DNA from: Eubacterium brachy ATCC 33089
GTDB lineage: Bacteria > Bacillota > Clostridia > Peptostreptococcales > Anaerovoracaceae
NCBI GenBank assembly: GCA_000488855.1
Contig: KI535284.1
Coordinates: forward strand, 248,001-312,000
DNA: 64,000 bases
Direction: 5' to 3'
Shown: piece by piece, positions 1-9,237 of the stretch
Layout: each line of letters starts with the position of its first letter
How positions within the stretch are numbered: position 1 is the first letter of the stretch
The notes under the pieces: model-generated
The model's input: the letters and a program-made list of their open reading frames with translations, nothing else
What the model was told of the DNA's origin: nothing
Databases searched by the model: none
Made by a program: the position numbers and the translations under genes

Positions 1-2461
1 CTTCTTTTCCCAATCTTATGGCTCGTCTCATGAGTTCTCCCACGCCTTCTCTATCGATGGTCTGGAACGGATCGTCAATAAATATCCCTTTTTCAAGATA
101 TTCATTTATGATTTTTCCGGTATCATCTCTACTGAATCCAAATGTCATCTGAGTCAAATCGTTTGTTCCAAAAGAGAAAAACTCTGCATGTTTCGCTATC
201 TGATCTGCCAAGATCGCCGCTCTTGGAATTTCTATCATAGTACCTATCTGATAGGTCATTTCAACACCTTCAGAATTTAAAATGCTCTCAATTTTATCTA
301 CGACAGTCTTTTTAACATTTTCTATTTCCTTTTCAATCCCGACAAGAGGTATCATAATTTCAGGTTCTATTTTGCATTCCATCTCTCTTTCGACTTCAAT
401 TGCAGCTCTAATTATAGCCTCTGCTTGCATTGATGCAATTTCCGGATAAGTTACCGCAAGCCTGCAACCCCTGTGTCCTAACATCGGATTGAATTCGTGC
501 AATTCTACAACTCTATCCTTTAATTTTTCAAAAGTAATTCCCATTTCTTCAGCGAGCTTACCAATTTCTTCATCTCCATGTGGTAAAAATTCGTGAAGTG
601 GCGGATCCAGCAATCGGATTGTAACAGGCCTATCCTCCATCACCTTATAGATACCCTTAAAATCCTCTTTCTGATAAGGTAACAATCTGCTCAAGGCTAA
701 TTTTCTTTCTTCTGTATCTGCAGCCAAAATCATTTTTCGAACATCCGCAATTCTCGTCTCCTCAAAAAACATGTGTTCAGTCCTACAAAGACCTATTCCC
801 TCTGCTCCTAATTCAATTGCCTTTTCAGCATCTACAGGATTATCAGCATTTGCACGCACTTTCATCTTTCTGATTTCATCTGCCCACTTCATTATAGTCT
901 CAAAGCTTCCGCTGAGTTCAGGTTCCACAGTTTCCAATTCACCGATATAAACCATTCCTGTATTGCCGTCGAGAGAAATAAACTCTCCTTCGCCGATTGA
1001 AATACTCCTGGTTTTCATTTCCTTCTTTTCTTCATCTACTACTATCTCATTGCATCCTGAAACGCAACACTTTCCCATTCCTCTGGCGACTACAGCTGCA
1101 TGTGAAGTCATACCGCCGCGAGAAGTGAGTATTCCCTGAGCAGCAATCATCCCTGCCAAATCTTCCGGTGAAGTTTCTTGTCTAACCAATATGACTTTTT
1201 CCCCTCTTTCAGCTGCAATTTCCGCATCTTTAGCAGTAAAGTATATATGTCCTGAAGCAGCACCCGGAGATGCAGGCAATCCCTTCGCAATCACTTCAGC
1301 TTTTTTCAACGCTTCGTTGTCAAATTTGTGATGCAACAGCTGATCTATCTGTGATGGCTCCAGTCTTGTAATCGCAGTTGCCTTGTCTATCAGATTCTCC
1401 GCTTCCATTTCAACTGCAACTTTAACCGCAGCTTCCGCAGTTCTCTTTCCATTTCTGGTCTGCAACATGTACAGTTTGTTATTTTCAACGGTAAACTCCA
1501 TGTCCTGCATATCTTTGTAGTGAGATTCCAAGAGCCTCGCAATTCTCTCAAAAGAGTCATATACTTCCGGAAAAGCATCTTTCATAGATGAAATATGTTG
1601 TGGTGTTCTTATGCCCGCAACTACATCTTCTCCCTGTGCATTTACCAGAAACTCACCGAATAAAACGTTTTCTCCCGTAGCGGGATTTCTCGTAAATGCA
1701 ACTCCCGTTCCTGAAGTTTCTCCCATGTTTCCAAACACCATAGATTGAATATTTACGGCAGTTCCGATATTATCCGGAATATCGTTCAGCTTTCTATATA
1801 GAACTGCTCTTTCATTGTTCCAAGACTTGAATACCGCTTTAATTGTTTCAATAAGCTGATTTTTAGGGTCTTGTGGAAAATCACTTCCTACCTCGCTTTT
1901 ATATACTGTCTTGAAAGAAGTTATGATTTCTTTCAAATCATCAACGTTCAGCTCAATATCGCTTTCATATCCTTTTTCTTCCTTCTTCGCATCAAAGATC
2001 TCATCCATCTTTTTCTTTTCGATGCTCATTACAACATCGGAAAACATCTGAATAAATCTTCGATAACTGTCATATGCAAATCTGGGATTTTCGGTAAGTT
2101 TTGCCATCGCTTCTACTGTATTATCGTTTAATCCTAAATTCAACACTGTATCCATCATTCCCGGCATAGAAAATGCAGCTCCGCTTCTAACAGATACCAA
2201 TAACGGTTTTTCAAGGCTTCCCAGCTCTTTTCCGGTTACTTCTTCCAGTTCTCTCAACTTTGCAAATATTTCTTCAATTATACTTTCATCGATTTCTCTA
2301 CCGTCCTCGTAATATTTATTACAAGCCTCTGTCGTCACTGTAAATCCGAAAGGCACAGGTAATCCAATCTTCGTCATTTCTGCAAGATTCGCACCCTTTC
2401 CGCCTAAAAGGGCCTTCATTTCTTTTGAACCTTCATTGAATGAATAAGCATACTTTTTCAT
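1..2461 (-). CDS. ppdK: Pyruvate, phosphate dikinase, C-terminus cut by window edge
   Basis: Catalyses reversible interconversion of pyruvate, ATP and phosphate with PEP, AMP and pyrophosphate; in anaerobes it often serves glycolysis or gluconeogenesis in the cytoplasm. About 820 codons are readable from ATG at 2461, against about 875 in the family, so roughly the last 55 residues lie off the left edge. Visible: N-terminal ATP-grasp start MKKYAYSFNEGS, glycine-rich GGKGANLAEM, the swivelling-domain motif GGMTSHAAVVARGMG with the phosphorylatable His, and TIM-barrel pieces GLCRTEHMFF, NPMLGHRGCRLAV and FFSFGTNDLTQMT. The catalytic Cys near the C-terminus is beyond the window. A strong AAGGAG follows the glyQS stop 14 bases upstream, so it is the last visible gene of the phoH operon. 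Confidence 0.97.
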   Translation of the reverse strand, partial: MKKYAYSFNEGSKEMKALLGGKGANLAEMTKIGLPVPFGFTVTTEACNKYYEDGREIDESIIEEIFAKLRELEEVTGKELGSLEKPLLVSVRSGAAFSMPGMMDTVLNLGLNDNTVEAMAKLTENPRFAYDSYRRFIQMFSDVVMSIEKKKMDEIFDAKKEEKGYESDIELNVDDLKEIITSFKTVYKSEVGSDFPQDPKNQLIETIKAVFKSWNNERAVLYRKLNDIPDNIGTAVNIQSMVFGNMGETSGTGVAFTRNPATGENVLFGEFLVNAQGEDVVAGIRTPQHISSMKDAFPEVYDSFERIARLLESHYKDMQDMEFTVENNKLYMLQTRNGKRTAEAAVKVAVEMEAENLIDKATAITRLEPSQIDQLLHHKFDNEALKKAEVIAKGLPASPGAASGHIYFTAKDAEIAAERGEKVILVRQETSPEDLAGMIAAQGILTSRGGMTSHAAVVARGMGKCCVSGCNEIVVDEEKKEMKTRSISIGEGEFISLDGNTGMVYIGELETVEPELSGSFETIMKWADEIRKMKVRANADNPVDAEKAIELGAEGIGLCRTEHMFFEETRIADVRKMILAADTEERKLALSRLLPYQKEDFKGIYKVMEDRPVTIRLLDPPLHEFLPHGDEEIGKLAEEMGITFEKLKDRVVELHEFNPMLGHRGCRLAVTYPEIASMQAEAIIRAAIEVEREMECKIEPEIMIPLVGIEKEIENVKKTVVDKIESILNSEGVEMTYQIGTMIEIPRAAILADQIAKHAEFFSFGTNDLTQMTFGFSRDDTGKIINEYLEKGIFIDDPFQTIDREGVGELMRRAIRLGKE

Positions 2462-2475
2462 TGTAAAATTTCTCC

Positions 2476-3876
2476 TTAAAATACAAGTCTTTTTTCTATA
2501 TAATCTTTAACCTGAGCAACGGGAATTCTCACTTGCTCCATAGTATCTCTATCTCTTACTGTAACACAACCATCCGTTTGCGTGTCAAAATCCACACATA
2601 TGCAAAATGGTGTACCGATTTCATCTTCTCTTCGATATCTCTTTCCTATAGAACCGGCTGTGTCATAGTCTACCATAAAGTATTTAGACAGTTCTTCGTG
2701 TATAGGCTCCGCCACCTCTCCAAGTTTTTTTGCGAGGGGCAATACAGCCGCCTTAAACGGTGCTAAAGCCGGATGGAATTTCATCACAACTCTGCTGTCT
2801 GTCTTTCCATCTTCCTTCTTTATGCTTTCTTCGCTGTATGCATCACACAAGAATGCCAAAGCTACTCTTCCTACACCTAAAGACGGTTCAATGCAATAAG
2901 GAATATATTTTTCTCCCGTTTCGCTATCCACGTAGTTTAGATCCTGTTTTGAATGTTTTGCATGACTTTTCAAATCAAAATCAGTCCTGTCGGCAATTCC
3001 CCAGAGCTCACCCCATCCAAATGGAAACTTGTATTCAATATCCGTTGTAGCATTGGAATAATGGGATAATTCCTCTCTATCGTGATCTCTAAGCCTAAAG
3101 TTTTCTTCTTTCATAGATAAATCTCTCAAGAACGTTTTACACTGTTCTTTCCAGTACTCATGCCACTTCAAATCCTCCCCCGGTTTGCAAAAGAATTCTA
3201 TTTCCATCTGTTCGAACTCTCTGGTTCTAAAAATGAAATTCCCCGGTGTTATTTCATTTCTGAAAGCCTTGCCTATTTGAGCTATTCCAAATGGCAGTTT
3301 TTTACGAGAAGTTCTCTGAACATTTTTAAAGTTTACAAATATCCCCTGTGCCGTTTCCGGCCTCATGTAAATAATGGCCTTGGAATCTTCAGTTACGCCC
3401 TGATATGTCTGAAACATCAGATTGAACTGTCTTATCTTCGTAAAATCCTCTTTTCCACACTCAGGACACTTCACATGATTTTCCACCACATAATCTTCCA
3501 ATTTTTCATTACTCCATCCGTCTACAATTACATCCGGTTTTCCTTTGTTTTCTAAATCCTCTTCAATCAGTTTATCTGCTCTAAACCTTGATTTACAGCT
3601 TTTACAATCGATCAAAGGATCAGAGAAACCTCCTACATGTCCCGATGCGACCCATACCTGAGGATTCATCAATATCCCTGCATCCAATCCTACATTGTAC
3701 TTGGACTCCTGAACAAATCTCTTCCACCAAGCCTTTTTAATGTTGTTTAAAAGCTCTACACCCAGCGGACCGTAATCCCACGAGTTTGAAAGTCCCCCGT
3801 AAATTTCCGATCCGGGATACACAAACCCTCTGCTCTTTGCTAAACCAACTACTTTCTCCATGGTTATCTGTGACAT
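2476..3876 (-). CDS. glyQS: Glycyl-tRNA synthetase, single-chain dimeric type
   Basis: Charges tRNA-Gly with glycine. The 466-residue length and sequence fit the alpha2 (archaeal/eukaryotic-like) class II enzyme, not the alpha2beta2 GlyQ+GlyS type. Visible: zinc-type pairs C91/C94 and C137/C140, class II motif 2 from FRNEITP (about 205) through [13 protein letters not shown] (about 217-229), motif 3 [11 protein letters not shown] (about 330-340) and a C-terminal anticodon-binding domain. It lies between a DUF4342 gene and ppdK; the recO-glyQS-ppdK order is common in Firmicutes. No T-box leader fits in the 48 bases upstream, so it seems to be expressed from the operon. Confidence 0.97.
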   Translation of the reverse strand: MSQITMEKVVGLAKSRGFVYPGSEIYGGLSNSWDYGPLGVELLNNIKKAWWKRFVQESKYNVGLDAGILMNPQVWVASGHVGGFSDPLIDCKSCKSRFRADKLIEEDLENKGKPDVIVDGWSNEKLEDYVVENHVKCPECGKEDFTKIRQFNLMFQTYQGVTEDSKAIIYMRPETAQGIFVNFKNVQRTSRKKLPFGIAQIGKAFRNEITPGNFIFRTREFEQMEIEFFCKPGEDLKWHEYWKEQCKTFLRDLSMKEENFRLRDHDREELSHYSNATTDIEYKFPFGWGELWGIADRTDFDLKSHAKHSKQDLNYVDSETGEKYIPYCIEPSLGVGRVALAFLCDAYSEESIKKEDGKTDSRVVMKFHPALAPFKAAVLPLAKKLGEVAEPIHEELSKYFMVDYDTAGSIGKRYRREDEIGTPFCICVDFDTQTDGCVTVRDRDTMEQVRIPVAQVKDYIEKRLVF

Positions 3877-3924
3877 TATTTTTTTCCTGCTCTTTCCTTT
3901 ATCTACAATTTATAATAACGAAAA

Positions 3925-4542
3925 TCACTCTTCATCTTCTTCAAAATTTTTAACATCAAAGTCCTCTGCAAATTCAGTCACATCATCTGAATCATTTTTG
4001 GAAAACTTATTCTTCAATGCCTCAGTTGCCTTTCCAAGAGTTTCTTCGGTTTTACCTTTAACCTTCTCATAAGCATCGCTGTGAATGACTTTCTCATACA
4101 TTTCTGTCCCTTTTTCAGTCGCCTTTTCAACAGCATCGTTTGTCCTATCACTTATGTCAATTACAGTACCGTCATCTCTGATAACTTCAATTACATATTT
4201 AAATCCGAACGCTGCAATACCACCTATCAGCATGCCCCACGGAGCAACTACCGCTCCTGCGATTCCGGCATTTACCGGGATGTTCAAAACGGTCTCCCCA
4301 TCTGGATTTTTCACTTGAATTCTCGCAACGTTACCTCTTTTTACAAGTTCTTTGATTTTATCAATCAATGCAGTACTCTGATCTCCCAAACTGTTTCTTT
4401 GGCTTTCATCAATGCTCTCTTCTATACTGATAATCGCATCTACTACACTGCCGTTGGCTGTCTCCAGAGCTTCCTTAGCTTCCTTATAACTCACTCCCGT
4501 CCTATCCTTTACCAATTCAATTTTTTCTAAAGTAATTTCCAT
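3925..4542 (-). CDS. DUF4342 protein with N-terminal UBA-like domain
   Basis: Function unknown. Residues 1-45 look like the UBA/EF-Ts N-terminal fold (VKDRTGVSYKEAKEALE, then a GSVVDAI helix). Residues 70-130 form a hydrophobic beta-rich DUF4342 block with IPVNAGIAGAVVAPWGMLIGG; the Gly/Ala/Pro-rich stretch could touch a membrane but is short. The tail from about 140 is charged and helical and ends in an acidic run. UBA-like N-termini bind elongation factors or nascent-chain factors in other families, so a translation-linked role is conceivable but is inference. It lies in the operon between recO and glyQS. ATG at 4542 follows GGAGGACGGATC. Confidence 0.85.
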   Translation of the reverse strand: MEITLEKIELVKDRTGVSYKEAKEALETANGSVVDAIISIEESIDESQRNSLGDQSTALIDKIKELVKRGNVARIQVKNPDGETVLNIPVNAGIAGAVVAPWGMLIGGIAAFGFKYVIEVIRDDGTVIDISDRTNDAVEKATEKGTEMYEKVIHSDAYEKVKGKTEETLGKATEALKNKFSKNDSDDVTEFAEDFDVKNFEEDEE

Positions 4543-4679
4543 GATCCGTCCTCCACTTTCTTCTTAGTAATATCTATCTTTACGCTTTCATTGCTTTTCA
4601 TATACGATTTTGTAACAGAGGGTGAAAGATTACAATTGCTGCTGTCACTGTTCACAATTTCACAATTGCAATTTTTCAT
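4527..4679 (-). CDS. Possible 50-residue Cys/Asn-rich small ORF
   Basis: An open frame of 50 codons begins 18 bases after the recO stop and ends 16 bases inside the DUF4342 gene in another frame. It starts MKNCNCEIVNSDSSNCN and ends KKKVEDGSWKLL, with three Asn-Cys pairs near the N-terminus and a Lys-rich second half. The putative RBS (GAGAG, 5 bases before ATG) is weak. A yqzL gene often lies near era/recO in Bacilli, but this sequence does not resemble YqzL to me. In AT-rich DNA a 50-codon frame can occur by chance, so this is tentative. Confidence 0.3.
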   Translation of the reverse strand: MKNCNCEIVNSDSSNCNLSPSVTKSYMKSNESVKIDITKKKVEDGSWKLL

Positions 4680-4697
4680 CTCTACTCTCGATTTGAC

Positions 4698-5450
4698 TCA
4701 ACTCTTGGATAAAAATCCCTGGCTCTTCAAATCCCTTATGTCCAGATGATATTCCATAAATTCATCGATAATCTTTCTCAAAACTTCTGTTCTATTTTCG
4801 TCCAGTCCGATTTTTTCAAAATTATGCAACGGCATTTTTATGAAGTATCGCATTACATCCATTATACCTAAGCCATCATGATAAATCAATGCATCTTTGC
4901 GGCTGTTAGAATTTCTCTCGCAATTTTCACATATGCAACCACCCTGCCTAATATCTATATATGACAGCATTTCTTTTGTGCCGCATATTACACATGAATC
5001 CAAATTCGGCATATATCCCAACTCTTTCAGGACTTTCATCTGATATGCTATAACTAAAGTTGAATATTTACTTTTTCTTTTCTCCATGGCATCAAACACG
5101 TTTATCAGGTAATTAAATAGCTTCTGTTGCGGTTCTTGTTGGGACAAAATCTTTTCTGTAAATTCCAACAAATAAGATACATTCATATATTTGTCCACAT
5201 CTTCTCCAAAGCTGTAATAGCTTTTTATAGTCTCTGCTCTTATGACATTATATGAATCTCTGTTGGAATATATGTCATATCTCCCATGAGTGAACGGTCT
5301 AATTCCCAGATTTGACTTTCTCTTTCCACCTTCTCCGAGATTAGTCCCTGCACTTATCTTTCCGAATTTTTTCGTAAATAAAACCAAAATTTTTCTGTTA
5401 TTTACCGTATTTACTTGTTTTAAAACTAATCCTTCCGTTTCTACACGCAT
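4698..5450 (-). CDS. recO: DNA repair protein RecO
   Basis: RecO anneals single strands and, with RecR and RecF, loads RecA onto SSB-coated DNA during gap and break repair. The 250 residues fit the family: N-terminal OB-fold (EGLVLKQVNTVNNRKILVLF), a helical middle and a C-terminal zinc knuckle with C153-x2-C156 and C174-x2-C177. ATG lies 3 bases after the era stop, implying translational coupling, and the era-recO pairing is conserved across Firmicutes. Confidence 0.95.
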   Translation of the reverse strand: MRVETEGLVLKQVNTVNNRKILVLFTKKFGKISAGTNLGEGGKRKSNLGIRPFTHGRYDIYSNRDSYNVIRAETIKSYYSFGEDVDKYMNVSYLLEFTEKILSQQEPQQKLFNYLINVFDAMEKRKSKYSTLVIAYQMKVLKELGYMPNLDSCVICGTKEMLSYIDIRQGGCICENCERNSNSRKDALIYHDGLGIMDVMRYFIKMPLHNFEKIGLDENRTEVLRKIIDEFMEYHLDIRDLKSQGFLSKS

Positions 5451-5453
5451 AAA

Positions 5454-6335
5454 CTACCTGTCTTTATATCCGAAATTTGAGAGTGCAAAATCGCTATTTC
5501 TCCAGTTCTCTTTGACCTTTACCCAAAGTTGCAGAAATACCTTGTTTCCCAGCAACGCCTCTATTTCTTCTCTCGCGCTTTTTCCGATGCCTTTCAATTT
5601 TCTCCCGCCTTGTCCTATGATAATTCCCTTATGCGATTTTTTTTCACAATAAACAACTGCACTGATTCTCGTAACTCTTTCCTCTTCTTGAAAGGATTCA
5701 ATTTCTATGGCAACTCCATGGGGGACCTCATCTTCCAGGAACATCAATACCTTTTCCCTCAATATCTCACTGACTATAAATCTCTCAGGATGATCCGTAA
5801 TCATGTCTGACGGGAAGTACTGAGGTCCTTCAGGCATGAATTTCTCTATACTCTCCAACAAAATATCTATGTTCTTTTGCTCTAACGCTGAAACCGGAAA
5901 AATTTCATCAAAAATGCCCGTTTGCTCATATTCATTATAAATTTTTTCATAGTCTTCAGGATTTATTTTATCCATTTTATTTATCACTAAAAATTTTGGA
6001 GTATTGATATTTTTCAGCATTTCAACTATGTATTTATCCCCTGGTCCCTGTGACAGACTATCATCGACTAAAAATAGCACCAAATCCACTTCTTTGAAAG
6101 TATTTAATGCGCTGTCAGTCATGAAATTTCCCAATTTCGTCTTCGGCTTGTGGATTCCCGGCGTATCTATAAATACCATCTGGCAATCACCTGTCGTGTA
6201 AATGCCCCTGATGGTATTTCTCGTAGTTTGCGGTTTTGATGTTGCAATTGCAATTTTCTCTCCTAATATACCGTTTAATAAAGTTGATTTTCCAACATTA
6301 GGTCTGCCTATTATACTTATAAATCCGCTTTTCAT
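5454..6335 (-). CDS. era: GTPase Era
   Basis: Era is a GTPase that binds the 3' end of 16S rRNA and helps 30S assembly. The 293 residues have G1 GRPNVGKS (10-17), G3 DTPG (57-60), G4 NKMD (119-122) and a C-terminal KH domain with GIIIGQGGRKLKGIG and then LWVKVKENWR. It follows cdd with an 18-base gap and is coupled to recO. Ribosome maturation is the shared theme with ybeY upstream. Confidence 0.98.
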   Translation of the reverse strand: MKSGFISIIGRPNVGKSTLLNGILGEKIAIATSKPQTTRNTIRGIYTTGDCQMVFIDTPGIHKPKTKLGNFMTDSALNTFKEVDLVLFLVDDSLSQGPGDKYIVEMLKNINTPKFLVINKMDKINPEDYEKIYNEYEQTGIFDEIFPVSALEQKNIDILLESIEKFMPEGPQYFPSDMITDHPERFIVSEILREKVLMFLEDEVPHGVAIEIESFQEEERVTRISAVVYCEKKSHKGIIIGQGGRKLKGIGKSAREEIEALLGNKVFLQLWVKVKENWRNSDFALSNFGYKDR

Positions 6336-6353
6336 AACTTCTCCTCAATCAGC

Positions 6354-6815
6354 TCAATCCTTTAATTTGAACCCATTTTTCAATAACTCGCTTATTTTTA
6401 AAACTTTCATCTTTCCATCTGAATCCATTGATATCACATCTAAATTCTCTGAAAATTCAAAAATGACCTGCCTGCAAATTCCACAAGGCCAAACCTCTCC
6501 GTCTGAACTTGCAACAGCAATGGCGACAAACTTTCGACTTCCATCGGTAACAGCAGTCGAAATCGCAACTCTCTCCGCACATATCGTAGCACCGTATGAC
6601 GAATTTTCAACATTTACTCCATTGAAGACATTTCCATCTTCATCTAAAAGTGCTGCACTCACTCTAAATCCACTGTATTTTGCGTAGGCATTGTCCATAT
6701 TTTTTAGTGCAATTTTATACAGCTCTTCATATAACTCGTTTTTATCTGATTCAACATTCAGCCTTACGCTTGATTTTGTCTGTGACAAGTTTTTTCCCAA
6801 GTTTTCTTTACGCAT
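6354..6815 (-). CDS. cdd: Cytidine deaminase with short N-terminal extension
   Basis: Deaminates cytidine and deoxycytidine for pyrimidine salvage. Zinc ligands and catalytic Glu are in CAERVA (C79, E81) and PCGICRQ (C111, C114); substrate loop NVENSSYG is near 68. At 153 residues it carries about 20 more N-terminal residues than the usual 130-135-residue enzymes, rich in Lys/Ser and probably disordered. The start is supported by its one-base overlap with the ybeY stop (TAATG). In Bacillus dgkA sits between ybeY and cdd; here it is absent. Confidence 0.95.
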   Translation of the reverse strand: MRKENLGKNLSQTKSSVRLNVESDKNELYEELYKIALKNMDNAYAKYSGFRVSAALLDEDGNVFNGVNVENSSYGATICAERVAISTAVTDGSRKFVAIAVASSDGEVWPCGICRQVIFEFSENLDVISMDSDGKMKVLKISELLKNGFKLKD

Positions 6816-7393
6816 TACAATTTCCTACTTACATCTATGACGTTCATTATGCTCTCTTCTTTTTTTCGCATATGTATCTTCTCTTCTTCTTCCATGTGAT
6901 CATGACCTAACAGATGACACACACTGTGAGTAAACAGATACAAAAATTCTCTCTCAAGACTATGTCCGAACTCTTCTGCCTGCTTTTTTATCACATCGTA
7001 GCAGATTATTACATCTCCAATAAATATCGGTACCTTAAAAGCGCATGATGCCTCATTGACATTTTCATTACTCCATCCGTTTTGCATAGTTTTTTTAATC
7101 TCAGTTCTGACTTCATCTATGTCTTCATACTGCGGAAAGGATAAAACGTCTGTAACCTTATCTACATTTCTAAATTCTTCATTTATTCTCCGAATACAAT
7201 CTTCCGTAACCATGGAGAAACTCAATTCTAATTCAATGTGCTTCGATTGAATTATCTCTACAGCAACACCTTCCTGTATCAATGCCTCTTCCACTATGGC
7301 ATCCATCTTATTCTTTATCTCTCCGTCAATATCAAAGTTCTGAAATGCTTTTTTGTCCTGAGCAACCTCAATGTTGGTAATTATTCTTATCAA
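6815..7393 (-). CDS. ybeY: Endoribonuclease YbeY
   Basis: Zinc-dependent RNase involved in 16S rRNA 3'-end maturation and ribosome quality control. The signature H-x3-H-x5-H is complete: H156, H160 and H166 in THSVCHLLGHDH. The 192 residues are slightly longer than the usual 150-170, from a longer N-terminus and an insertion near residues 95-115. It overlaps phoH by 4 bases (ATGA) and cdd by one, so all three are translationally coupled. Confidence 0.96.
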   Translation of the reverse strand: MIRIITNIEVAQDKKAFQNFDIDGEIKNKMDAIVEEALIQEGVAVEIIQSKHIELELSFSMVTEDCIRRINEEFRNVDKVTDVLSFPQYEDIDEVRTEIKKTMQNGWSNENVNEASCAFKVPIFIGDVIICYDVIKKQAEEFGHSLEREFLYLFTHSVCHLLGHDHMEEEEKIHMRKKEESIMNVIDVSRKL

Positions 7394-8370
7394 TCCCTTT
7401 CCCCTTGTCTTTTGTAATAATTATCATATGCTCCAATAATTTTTTTGACCAGTTGATGTCTGACTACATCCACATCCTTAAAGTGACAAAACGATATTTC
7501 TTTGATGTTCTTCAATACTTTCATCGCTTCCACAAGTCCGGATTTCTTACCTCTTGGCAAATCTATTTGAGTGATATCGCCTGTAATTATCATCTTTGAA
7601 TAAAATCCCATTCTCGTTAAAAACATTTTCATCTGCTCTTTTGTCGTATTCTGCGCTTCGTCTAAAATGATACATGCCTTGTCCAGCGTCCTTCCTCTCA
7701 TATATGCCAGAGGCACTACTTCAATTATTTCCTTTTCTCTCAGTTTTGAAGAAGTTTCTCTGCCAAATATATCGTAAAGGGCATCATACAACGGTCTCAG
7801 GTAAGGATCCACTTTATCTTGCAAGTCTCCAGGTAAGAATCCCAAATTTTCTCCCGCCTCAACAGCAGGTCTTGCCAATATTATCTTTTCAACTTTTTTC
7901 TGTTTATACATATTTGCTGCCATGGCTACTGCCAAATACGTTTTTCCTGTCCCTGCAGGTCCGATTCCGAAGACCACATCATTTTTTTCTATCTCCTCAA
8001 CATACTTCTTCTGCCCTACAGTTTTAGGTACCAGCGGTTTTCCTACGTGAGTATAACATATTACATTTTGATCCAGCTTTTCCATAACATATGATTTATC
8101 ATCCTCTGCTAGAGATATTATATATTCAATTTTTTGCCTATCGATTTTTTGATTGTTTTCAACTAACTGTAAAAGCTCTTCTACAATTTTCCTTCCTCTC
8201 GACGCATTACCGCCTATGATATTTATGTATCCGTCTCTCACAAAAATCTGTACATCAAGGCTTTTCTCTATGGTTTTTACATTGTTATCGCCTACTCCGA
8301 AAACATCTATTATTTCAACATCTGGCGCTAATTTAATCTTAGCTAAATCCCCTTGTAATACTTCCTTCAA
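7390..8370 (-). CDS. phoH: PhoH-like P-loop ATPase
   Basis: Cytoplasmic P-loop ATPase of the PhoH family, linked to RNA metabolism by its ATPase/helicase-like core and constant pairing with ybeY; the exact role is unproven. Walker A GPAGTGKT (137-144) and Walker B ACIILDEAQN (232-241) are intact; residues 1-70 look KH/R3H-like. The start is probably TTG at 8370, five bases after AAAAGGAG; no in-frame ATG fits the RBS better. It is the first gene of the operon running to ppdK. Confidence 0.95.
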   Translation of the reverse strand: MKEVLQGDLAKIKLAPDVEIIDVFGVGDNNVKTIEKSLDVQIFVRDGYINIIGGNASRGRKIVEELLQLVENNQKIDRQKIEYIISLAEDDKSYVMEKLDQNVICYTHVGKPLVPKTVGQKKYVEEIEKNDVVFGIGPAGTGKTYLAVAMAANMYKQKKVEKIILARPAVEAGENLGFLPGDLQDKVDPYLRPLYDALYDIFGRETSSKLREKEIIEVVPLAYMRGRTLDKACIILDEAQNTTKEQMKMFLTRMGFYSKMIITGDITQIDLPRGKKSGLVEAMKVLKNIKEISFCHFKDVDVVRHQLVKKIIGAYDNYYKRQGERD

Positions 8371-8427
8371 CTCTACTCCTTTTTGCTATCAAATTTAATT
8401 ATTTTATCTTTTGCTTATATAATTAGT

Positions 8428-8456
8428 ATTATATTCTTTTTATCTGATTTTTTCAA
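8428..8456 (-). promoter_or_regulatory. Promoter of the phoH operon
   Basis: On the minus strand TTGAAA (8456-8451) and a consensus TATAAT (8433-8428) are separated by exactly 17 bases, as in a sigma-A promoter. The leader to the phoH start would be about 50 bases. No other comparably strong promoter was seen inside the eight-gene run downstream. Confidence 0.75.
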
Positions 8457-8530
8457 TAACTCTGAGCTGTTAATGAAATTTTCGCATTTAGGATTGTCAA
8501 ACATTTGTGACAAAACCATCCTGTCTAAAT

Positions 8531-8734
8531 CTAAGCTACTCTCTTAAAATAATTTTCTACTATTTCATTTGGTGTTTTAAAACCTAATACTCTTCTTGCT
8601 ATATTATTTGTTCTTGTACTGTATCTTTTAAATGCTTTGTACATTTCTGTTTCACTCTTAAATCTCCTTCTGCTATAAAACAGTTCATTATCTATTTTAT
8701 GACTTCTTTCCACTACTTCGCTTTGCCATGAAAA
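8531..8734 (-). pseudogene. Transposase C-terminal remnant (integrase core, IS3/IS481-like)
   Basis: The last 60-70 residues of a DDE integrase-core transposase are recognisable: FSWQSEVVERSHKIDNELFY resembles the conserved W-x-N-G-x-VERSHR-xD-x-FY stretch, followed by NNIARRVLGFKTPNEIV. Only the C-terminal end is present. Reading upstream in frame meets a stop within a few codons of 8734, and there is no start with an RBS. The frame is in good order up to its own stop, so decay is by truncation. I see no terminal inverted repeats. Confidence 0.7.
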
Positions 8735-8852
8735 ACATACTAATCAATACAATTTTGGCATCTTCAATCATAACCATCCATAAAATGAGATGACTCCAAA
8801 AAGTTGAATTTTTTTGAGATTACCTCACAAACGAGAGGTTTTCCCTATATAC

Positions 8853-8879
8853 AAAAAACAGCACTGTGAAGTGCTGTTT
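8853..8879 (-). terminator. Rho-independent terminator after rnpB
   Basis: On the minus strand a 10-bp perfect stem (AAACAGCACT against AGTGCTGTTT) with a 4-base loop ends in a run of T, immediately after the 3' end of the RNase P RNA. Confidence 0.85.
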
Positions 8880-8884
8880 CAAAT

Positions 8885-9228
8885 TTTTGGGTAAGTCTAT
8901 AAGCCGGGTTCTGTATTAGACAATCATCTATCTGGGCATGCCGTCGCCAACATGCTCTAGCAACCTACCACTTAAGCGACGACGGGCAGCCGTCTTTTAA
9001 TGCTTCTCTTGGTCTTGCTCCGGATGGGGTTTACACGGCCATTGCGTCTCCGCAATGCCGGTGAGCTCTTACCTCGCCATTTCAACCTTACCACGACATT
9101 ACTCGTTTCGGCGGTATGTTTCTGTTGCACTTTCCCTATAGTTACCTACGCCAGACGTTATCTGGCATCCTCGCCCTGCGGAGCCCGGACTTTCCTCATT
9201 AAAAATGCGATTGTCTGGCTTACCCAAA
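8885..9228 (-). ncRNA. rnpB: RNase P RNA, bacterial type A
   Basis: Catalytic RNA of RNase P, which removes tRNA 5' leaders. Conserved pieces appear in order on the minus strand: GAGGAAAGTCCGGGCTCC near the 5' end, GGATGCC, GTAGGTAACTATAGGGAAAG, GAAACATACCGCC, GGTAAGGTTGAAA, and AATACAGAACCCGGCTTA near the 3' end. The ends pair through GGGTAAG (5') and CTTACCC (3'), which sets the boundaries within a few bases. The architecture is type A, as in most Clostridia; Bacilli usually have type B. It lies just after nif3, with the terminator above following. Confidence 0.95.
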
Positions 9229-9237
9229 ATTAACTTG

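Noticed and set aside
1390-2131. Frames inside ppdK on both strands (62 and 86 residues)
   Set aside because: ppdK is open through to the window edge with conserved motifs; these are shadows.
3877-3924. Possible T-box leader for glycyl-tRNA synthetase
   Set aside because: Only 48 bases are available, with no specifier stem or antiterminator consensus.
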